Shown: piece after piece, positions 6,130-10,964 of the stretch
Position numbering within the stretch: position 1 is the first letter of the stretch
Layout of the letters: every line of letters begins with the position of its first letter
Source: JAVWPP01 sp036635835
Lineage (GTDB): Bacteria > Bacillota > Clostridia > TANB77 > CAG-465
Assembly (NCBI GenBank): GCA_036635835.1
Contig: JAVWPP010000037.1
Location: 1-10,964 of the forward strand
Length of the DNA stretch: 10,964 nucleotides
Direction: 5' to 3'
Notes under the pieces: generated by a model
What the model was told of the DNA's origin: nothing
Databases searched by the model: none
Seen by the model: only the letters and a program-made list of their open reading frames with translations
Position numbers and translations under genes: made by a program

Positions 6130-8250
6130 ATGCAAAACATAAATGAACAATTAGCTAGAGAATTTGGCATAAAAATAAGTCAAGTAAACAGCACAGTAGA
6201 ACTAATAGACGGAGGAAATACAATACCATTTATCGCAAGATACAGAAAAGAAGTTACAGGCGAGCTTAGCGATGAAGTATTAAGAGACCTTTTTGAAAGA
6301 TTAACATATTTAAGAAACTTACAAGCAAAAAAAGAAGAAGTAATAAGGCTAATAGAAGAGCAGGGAAACCTTACAGAGGAGCTTAGAAATAAAATAGAAA
6401 AGTCAGTTACACTTACAGAAATAGAAGACATATATAGACCATTTAGACCTAAAAAAAGAACAAGAGCAACAATTGCAAAAGAAAAAGGACTAGAACCTTT
6501 AGCACTTTGCATATTAGCACAAAAAAAAGAAGCTAAAACGCTAGAAGAAATAGCAGCAGAGTACATAAACGAGGAAAAAGAAGTATGCACAGTAGAAGAC
6601 GCACTAGCAGGAGCTTCAGACATAATAGCAGAAACAGTTTCAGACAATGCAGAATACAGAAAAATCGTAAGAAGACAAACGTATATGAATGGAACAATAG
6701 TATCTAAAGCAGTAAAAGCAGAAGAAAAAACAGTATACGAAATGTACTATAGCTTTTCAGAAGCTGTAAATAAAATACCAAGTCATAGAATACTAGCTAT
6801 AAACCGCGGAGAAAAAGAAAAAATATTAAAAGTTAAAATAGAAGCAGACGATATACATATTAACGATCTTCTAAAAGCAAACGTTGTAATAAAAGATTCT
6901 CCATATAAAGAAATACTAGATTTAGCTATAGAAGACGCATACAAAAGACTTATCAAAACTTCAATAGAAACAGAAATAAGAACAGACCTAACAGATAGAG
7001 CAGAAGAAAACGCAATAAAAGTATTTGGAGTAAACATCAAACATCTACTTTTACAAGCTCCAATTAAAGACATGGTAGTTATGGGTTTTGATCCTGCATA
7101 TAGAACAGGCTGCAAAATAGCAGTAATAGATGAAACAGGTAAATTGCTTACATTTACAACTGTATATCCAACTCAGCCACAAAACAAAGTAGCAGAAGCT
7201 AAAAAAGAGCTATTAGCGCTAATAAATAAGTACCATATTTCTATGATAGCTATAGGTAACGGAACAGCGTCTAGAGAATCTGAAACTTTTGTAGCAGACC
7301 TAATTAAAGAAGTAAAACACGAAATATATTATGCTATAGTAAGCGAAGCTGGAGCCTCTGTATATTCTGCATCTAAACTTGCAACAGAAGAGTACCCAGA
7401 CATTAATGTAAGCATTAGAGGAGCTATAAGCATAGCAAGAAGAATACAAGATCCTTTAGCTGAGCTAGTTAAAATAGACCCTAAAAGTATTGGAGTTGGC
7501 CAGTACCAGCACGATGTAAACCAAAAAAGATTAGACGAAACACTAACTGGAGTAGTAGAAGATAGCGTTAACGCAGTAGGAGTAGATCTAAATACAGCAA
7601 CTCCATCACTGCTTAAATATATTTCTGGAATAAACAAATCTATAGCAGAAAACATAGTTAAATATAGAGATGAAATAGGTAAATTTAAATCTAGAAAAGA
7701 ACTACTTAAAGTAGCTAAGCTAGGTAAAGTAGCATATACACAGTGCGCAGGTTTCCTAAGGATTCCAGAAGCTAAAAACATGCTAGATAACACAGCCGTG
7801 CATCCAGAATCATACGACATAGCAACAGAAATAATGAAACTTGCAAATAACAAAGTAGAAAATTTAGACGTCTTAAACGTAAATGAAATAGCAGAAAAAA
7901 TAAATGCCGGAATACCAACTATAGTAGATATAATAAAAGAAATAAAAAAACCAGGAAGAGACCCAAGAGATGAAATGCCAAAACCAATACTTAAATCAGA
8001 TGTACTTAAATTAGAAGATTTAAAAGAAGGCATGGTCCTAAAAGGTACAGTAAGAAATGTAGTAGACTTTGGAGCATTTGTAGACATAGGAATAAAAGGA
8101 GACGGACTTGTACATATTTCGCAAATAAGCAATAAATACATAAAGAATCCGTTAGAAGTAATAGCAGTTGGAGATATAGTAAACGTAAAAGTAATTGGAA
8201 TAGACAAAGATAAACACAAAGTATCACTTAGTATAAAAGACGCGCAGTAA
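6130..8250 (+). CDS. tex: Tex, S1-domain RNA-binding transcription accessory protein
   Basis: A 706-residue Tex protein, a nucleic-acid-binding factor associated with transcription and related to eukaryotic Spt6; cytoplasmic. The domain order is the usual one. The N-terminal helical part begins INEQLAREFGIK, with IPFIARYRKE (about 30-40) and IYRPFRPKKRTRATIA (about 102-117) as family landmarks. The YqgF/RNase H-like domain starts MVVMGFDPAYRTGCKIAV (about 315-332) and contains IAIGNGTASRE. The tandem helix-hairpin-helix region follows GVGQYQHDVNQ (455 onward) to about 560. The C-terminal S1 domain (about 630-706) has GTVRNVVDFGAFVDIG and DGLVHISQIS. The ATG at 6130 is chosen because GGGAG (6117-6121) lies 8 bases upstream and the promoter overlaps any longer start. 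It leads an apparent operon; the next gene starts 14 bases after its stop. Ile codons are overwhelmingly ATA. Identification is firm; length is normal. Confidence 0.96.
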   Translation: MQNINEQLAREFGIKISQVNSTVELIDGGNTIPFIARYRKEVTGELSDEVLRDLFERLTYLRNLQAKKEEVIRLIEEQGNLTEELRNKIEKSVTLTEIEDIYRPFRPKKRTRATIAKEKGLEPLALCILAQKKEAKTLEEIAAEYINEEKEVCTVEDALAGASDIIAETVSDNAEYRKIVRRQTYMNGTIVSKAVKAEEKTVYEMYYSFSEAVNKIPSHRILAINRGEKEKILKVKIEADDIHINDLLKANVVIKDSPYKEILDLAIEDAYKRLIKTSIETEIRTDLTDRAEENAIKVFGVNIKHLLLQAPIKDMVVMGFDPAYRTGCKIAVIDETGKLLTFTTVYPTQPQNKVAEAKKELLALINKYHISMIAIGNGTASRESETFVADLIKEVKHEIYYAIVSEAGASVYSASKLATEEYPDINVSIRGAISIARRIQDPLAELVKIDPKSIGVGQYQHDVNQKRLDETLTGVVEDSVNAVGVDLNTATPSLLKYISGINKSIAENIVKYRDEIGKFKSRKELLKVAKLGKVAYTQCAGFLRIPEAKNMLDNTAVHPESYDIATEIMKLANNKVENLDVLNVNEIAEKINAGIPTIVDIIKEIKKPGRDPRDEMPKPILKSDVLKLEDLKEGMVLKGTVRNVVDFGAFVDIGIKGDGLVHISQISNKYIKNPLEVIAVGDIVNVKVIGIDKDKHKVSLSIKDAQ

Positions 8251-8264
8251 CATAGGAAGGGGAA

Positions 8265-9308
8265 ATGCAAATGAAAGCAAAAGTAGTTACAGGAGAACAA
8301 ATAGAAGATGTAGTTAACTGTATAAAAGCGGGAGATATAGCCGTTATACCTACAGAAACAGTATACGGAATTGCAGCAGATTGCTTAAACGAAAGAGCAG
8401 TAAATAAAATATTTAAAGTTAAAGAAAGAGCAAAAGATAATCCAATAAATGTCCTAATTTCAGATATATATATGTTAGACTCAGTAGCAAAACCACTTTC
8501 AGATATTGAAATGACATTAATTAATGCTTTTTGGCCCGGTGCATTTACAATAATTTTAGATAAAACAGATAACGTGCCAGATATAGTTACAGCAGGTAGG
8601 AAAACAATAGGCGTAAGAATGCCAGACCATGAGCTTGCTAAAAGCATAATAAGAAAAGTAGGAGTTCCACTTGCAGTTCCAAGCGCAAACATTTCAGGTA
8701 AACCAAGCGGTACATCAGTAGAAGATATAAAAAAAGAACTAGAAGATAGCATACAGTATATAGTAGACGATGGAGAGTGCTCTGTAGGTTTAGAATCTAC
8801 AGTAGTTAAAGTTATTAAAAACGAAGTAGTAATACTTAGACCTGGAAATGTTACATTAGAAGAAATACAAGCAATAGGACTTAAAGCAAAGTACGATGAA
8901 AATATTTTTAAAGAGCCAGAAAACATAGAAACAGAGCTTTCACCAAGTTTAAAATATAGACACTATGCACCAGCTACTAAATGCATATTAATAGACCCTA
9001 AAGATAAAGAAGACGAATATATAAAAGCATTAGAAGTAATACAAGGAATAAAAGAAAAGAAAATATTAGTAATTTGCAAAAGAGAAAACGTAAGAAAATA
9101 CAACGAAAGCAATGTAGTTGCAGCAATAGACATGGGCAGTAGAGAAGATTACGCGCAAATTTCAAAAAATATTTTTCATCTTTTAAGAAAAGTAGACAAA
9201 TACAATGTAGATTTAGTTATAATAGAAGGTGTAAAATCAGAAGGCGTTGGAGTTGCTATAATGAATAGACTTATAAGAGCATGCGCATATAATGTAATAG
9301 AAGCCTAG
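8265..9308 (+). CDS. sua5: Threonylcarbamoyl-AMP synthase (Sua5/YwlC type)
   Basis: A 347-residue long-form enzyme that makes threonylcarbamoyl-AMP from threonine, bicarbonate and ATP. This is the first step in t6A37 formation on tRNAs reading ANN codons, upstream of TsaD/TsaB/TsaE. The YrdC domain covers about 1-205: IPTETVYGI (28-36), the KVKERAKDNP nucleotide-binding motif (51-60), FWPG (89-92), GVRMP (116-120), VPSANISGKPSG (138-149) and GLESTV (175-180). The linker motif SPSLKYRHYAP (226-236) reads SPG in many homologues, so a Gly to Ser change is visible. The Sua5 domain (about 240-345) ends with EGVGVAIMNRLIRACA. Two starts are possible: 8265 (AGGA at 8254-8257, spacing 7) or 8271 (AAGGGG at 8257-8262, spacing 8); they differ by two residues. 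It lies 14 bases after tex and 9 bases before the first pilin-like gene. A heavy use of ATA codons makes t6A relevant in this genome. Confidence 0.95.
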   Translation: MQMKAKVVTGEQIEDVVNCIKAGDIAVIPTETVYGIAADCLNERAVNKIFKVKERAKDNPINVLISDIYMLDSVAKPLSDIEMTLINAFWPGAFTIILDKTDNVPDIVTAGRKTIGVRMPDHELAKSIIRKVGVPLAVPSANISGKPSGTSVEDIKKELEDSIQYIVDDGECSVGLESTVVKVIKNEVVILRPGNVTLEEIQAIGLKAKYDENIFKEPENIETELSPSLKYRHYAPATKCILIDPKDKEDEYIKALEVIQGIKEKKILVICKRENVRKYNESNVVAAIDMGSREDYAQISKNIFHLLRKVDKYNVDLVIIEGVKSEGVGVAIMNRLIRACAYNVIEA

Positions 9309-9317
9309 GAGGAAAAT

Positions 9318-9689
9318 ATGAATAAAAAAGGTGTATCTTTAATAGTACTTGCAATAACAATTATTGTAACTATAATTCTAGCAGGTATTGTAATTCTTAA
9401 TTTAAAAGAAGACAATTCTATACAAGAAGCAGACAAAGTAGTTTTTCAAACAGAAGTAACAGAAATGTCCAAAGAACTTTCTCTTTCACTATCTGCCATG
9501 GAGCTAGAAGATGAAACATTCGATAGATATTTAGTTAATGAAATACAGGTAAACAAAATTAGATTATATATAAAAAAATTTCCTACAAAATATGAAAATG
9601 TTTTTGTTATAGAAAAAGGTAAATTAAAATATGTTGGAACAGATTCATTAGAAACAGAATGGATAAAAGAGATAGAAAACAGCTATTAA
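9318..9689 (+). CDS. Short prepilin-like protein (stalk-only paralogue)
   Basis: A 123-residue protein with a type IV pilin-like N-terminus: MNKKG, then SLIVLAITIIVTIILAGIVIL as one long hydrophobic helix (about 6-27). The likely prepilin peptidase site is after Gly5. The glutamate normally at mature position 5 is a Val here, so this is a variant of the class, common in Clostridia, and processing is not certain. A charged helix (30-60) follows, and a short compact part ends with FPTKYENVF, IEKG and LKYVGTD. There are no cysteines. Aligned without gaps, about 55 of 118 positions match the N-terminal region of the next gene, so the two are tandem paralogues; this one stops just before the position where the neighbour continues into its FGE-like domain. 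AGGAGG (9307-9312) overlaps the sua5 stop and lies 5 bases before the ATG, so it is tightly coupled to sua5. The precise role is unknown; a minor pilin or pseudopilin-like surface protein is my inference. Confidence 0.8.
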   Translation: MNKKGVSLIVLAITIIVTIILAGIVILNLKEDNSIQEADKVVFQTEVTEMSKELSLSLSAMELEDETFDRYLVNEIQVNKIRLYIKKFPTKYENVFVIEKGKLKYVGTDSLETEWIKEIENSY

Positions 9690-9702
9690 AGAGGTGAAAG
9701 AT

Positions 9703-10875
9703 ATGAATAAAAAAGGTTTTTCTTTAATTGTACTAGGTATAACAATTACTGTTATGATAATACTTGCAACTGTAACCTTGTTATCACTTTCTAAAGATAA
9801 TTCAATAGAGCATGCTAAAGAATCTGTTTTTAAAGCAGATGTAGATGAAATGGGAATTGCTTTAGAGCAAACAATAGGAGCTTTACAAATTAAAGATTCT
9901 AATTTAGAAAGAAAATCAATTAATGTAAGCAGAATAGACAATATGAAGCAGTACATTCCTAAGTTTCCGGAAAAATATGAAAACATCTTTGAAATACAAA
10001 GTGGATTACTTGTGTATGTTGGAAAAGATGCAAATCAGCTTAAATGGGCAAAAGAATTAAATATTTTACCTAAAGTAGCTAACACATCTGGATTTACATT
10101 AAACAAAGCAGAGTCTACAAGCACTCTACCATACATTCCAGAAGCAATGTACTATGTAGGAGGAACTGCAGATACCGGCCTTGTAGTATCAGATAAAGCA
10201 CAGGATAAAAACAAAGGTGTAAACGCTAGCTTAATTGGTAGCCAGTTTGTATGGATACCTGTAGATGGTGTAAATGTAGAGTTTAAACCTAAATTTAATC
10301 AAGCGGAATCAGAAACTATGGGTGGTTTTAAAGACATAGAAGATATAGACAAAGCAAGAAACAGCATCGCAGTATACGGTGGTTTCTACATGGGCAGATA
10401 TGAAGCAACTGAAGTATCTTCAAAGCCGGTTATGGCTAAAGGTAAAAATGTAGTAACAAATATAAAATACGTAGATGCTAAAAAAAGAGCAGAAGCTATG
10501 TATGAATCTTCTACAGATATCGTATCTACGCTTCCTTATGGAACTATGTGGGACACTGTTTTAAACTGGTTTATACAAAGTGGAGCTATAACTCCTGTAG
10601 AAGCTTATGAAAATAGTACATCTTGGGGAACTTACCCATCTTCTAAACAGCCTTCAGGCATGAAAATGAAAAATCAGATTTTCGATGTCGCAGGTAATGT
10701 TGCAGAGCTTACTAAAGAGGTTGTAACTAAAGGATCAAGCACTCTTGGAAGCACTCGCGCATATAGAGGCGGCGTATATACTAGCGCAGAAAAATATGCT
10801 TCTGCTAGAAATCCTATTGATTTAAATGCAGTAAATTCTATGGTTGGCTATAGGGTTGCATTATATATTAAATAA
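9703..10875 (+). CDS. Prepilin-like protein with C-terminal FGE/SUMF1-like domain
   Basis: A 390-residue protein joining a pilin-like N-terminus (MNKKG/FSLIVLGITITVMIIL, helix about 6-28) and a paralogous stalk (to about 122, with FPEKYENIF and LVYVGKD) to an FGE-sulfatase/SUMF1-like domain (about 125-390). Landmarks of that domain are FVWIPV (182-187), GGFYMGRYEAT (226-236), LPYGTMWDTVLNWF, FDVAGNVAEL (327-336), YRGGVY (354-359), SAR and the terminal VGYRVALYIK (381-390). The protein has no cysteine at all, so it cannot carry out the Cys-dependent formylglycine reaction. A binding or adhesive role for this C-type-lectin-like fold is more likely. The GTG at 9694 is part of the Shine-Dalgarno AGAGGTG (9690-9696) and is not the start; the ATG at 9703 is 6 bases downstream of it. 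It is last in the tex-sua5 operon, 13 bases after its paralogue. Expected location: inserted in the membrane by the N-terminal helix with the head outside. Confidence 0.85.
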   Translation: MNKKGFSLIVLGITITVMIILATVTLLSLSKDNSIEHAKESVFKADVDEMGIALEQTIGALQIKDSNLERKSINVSRIDNMKQYIPKFPEKYENIFEIQSGLLVYVGKDANQLKWAKELNILPKVANTSGFTLNKAESTSTLPYIPEAMYYVGGTADTGLVVSDKAQDKNKGVNASLIGSQFVWIPVDGVNVEFKPKFNQAESETMGGFKDIEDIDKARNSIAVYGGFYMGRYEATEVSSKPVMAKGKNVVTNIKYVDAKKRAEAMYESSTDIVSTLPYGTMWDTVLNWFIQSGAITPVEAYENSTSWGTYPSSKQPSGMKMKNQIFDVAGNVAELTKEVVTKGSSTLGSTRAYRGGVYTSAEKYASARNPIDLNAVNSMVGYRVALYIK

Positions 10876-10889
10876 TGTAGTTGTTTTTG

Positions 10890-10961
10890 TAAAACATATA
10901 AAGCATAACTAACTAGATACGGTAATATAATTAATGAGAATGAAGATACTTATATGTTTTA
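10890..10961. repeat. 12-bp inverted repeat in the non-coding tail
   Basis: TAAAACATATAA (10890-10901) and TTATATGTTTTA (10950-10961) are exact reverse complements with 48 bases between them. The left arm also overlaps a small alternative hairpin, TGTTTT (10882-10887) with AAAACA (10891-10896). The inside is AT-rich and holds an isolated TATAAT (10926-10931). It could be the closing stem of an RNA element after the last gene or a chance AT palindrome; the window ends before this can be decided. Confidence 0.4.
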
Positions 10962-10964
10962 AAA

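Noticed and set aside
7329..8300. Long open frame on the - strand (323 codons) opposite tex.
   Set aside because: Ser/Leu/Ile-rich shadow of the Tex coding strand: no family resemblance, no ribosome site, and antisense to conserved YqgF, HhH and S1 domains.
8228..8926. Open frame on the - strand (232 codons) opposite sua5.
   Set aside because: Antisense to the conserved YrdC domain; composition is that of a shadow frame and no Shine-Dalgarno is present.
9694..9702. GTG start for the pilin-FGE gene.
   Set aside because: The GTG is part of the Shine-Dalgarno AGAGGTG; the ATG at 9703 gives the MNKKG leader shared with the paralogue.
9703..10875. Annotation of the last gene as an active formylglycine-generating enzyme.
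   Set aside because: The protein contains no cysteine, while the enzymatic family members need an active-site Cys pair.
1..10964. CRISPR arrays, insertion sequences, tRNA or rRNA genes.
   Set aside because: No regularly spaced direct repeats, transposase-like proteins, cloverleaf sequences or rRNA motifs seen on either strand.

Overview
The window looks like a piece of chromosome from a low-GC Gram-positive bacterium, most likely a member of the Clostridia (Bacillota), possibly an uncultured gut species. The reasons are the strong A+T bias, the AGGAGG-type Shine-Dalgarno sites in front of most genes, sigma-A style promoters (TTGNNN-N17-TATAAT), the DUF975 membrane protein, and short 'prepilin-like' N-termini of the KKG-[VF]-SLIVL type that are frequent in Clostridia. 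All eight complete genes and the one partial gene are on the + strand. This lineage assignment is an inference, because there is no rRNA gene or other strict marker in the window.

Layout. (1) 1-932: the 3' part of a phenylacetate-CoA ligase-type adenylating enzyme, cut by the window edge and followed by a clear intrinsic terminator. (2) 1078-1933: a single-gene unit with a strong promoter, a DUF975 integral membrane protein and a hairpin terminator. (3) 1937-5882: a second promoter drives a probable three-gene operon: a large U32-family protein (RlhA-like, with a Cys-rich C-terminus), a 452-residue membrane-anchored protein I do not recognise, and a small glycine-zipper membrane protein. (4) 5883-6129: a 247-base gap with an A-rich purine tract, a long wobble-containing hairpin and a third good promoter. 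(5) 6130-10875: a probable four-gene operon: tex, sua5 (threonylcarbamoyl-AMP synthase), then two tandem paralogues with prepilin-like N-termini, the second carrying a C-terminal FGE/SUMF1-like (C-type-lectin-fold) domain without cysteines. (6) 10876-10964: a non-coding tail with a 12-bp inverted repeat.

Functional reading. Three genes are core RNA or translation functions: U32/RlhA-like (rRNA hydroxylation), Tex (transcription-associated RNA binding) and Sua5 (tRNA t6A). Interleaved with them are cell-surface or membrane proteins: DUF975, the 452-aa protein, the glycine-zipper protein and the two pilin-like proteins. The most interesting part is the pilin-like pair at the end of the tex-sua5 operon. 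One partner is essentially the stalk alone and the other is a similar stalk plus an FGE-like head. This head fold is known elsewhere as a ligand-binding module and as a target of diversity-generating retroelements, but no reverse transcriptase or template repeat is visible here. I see no tRNA, rRNA, CRISPR array or insertion sequence. No complete novel system can be demonstrated from the window alone.
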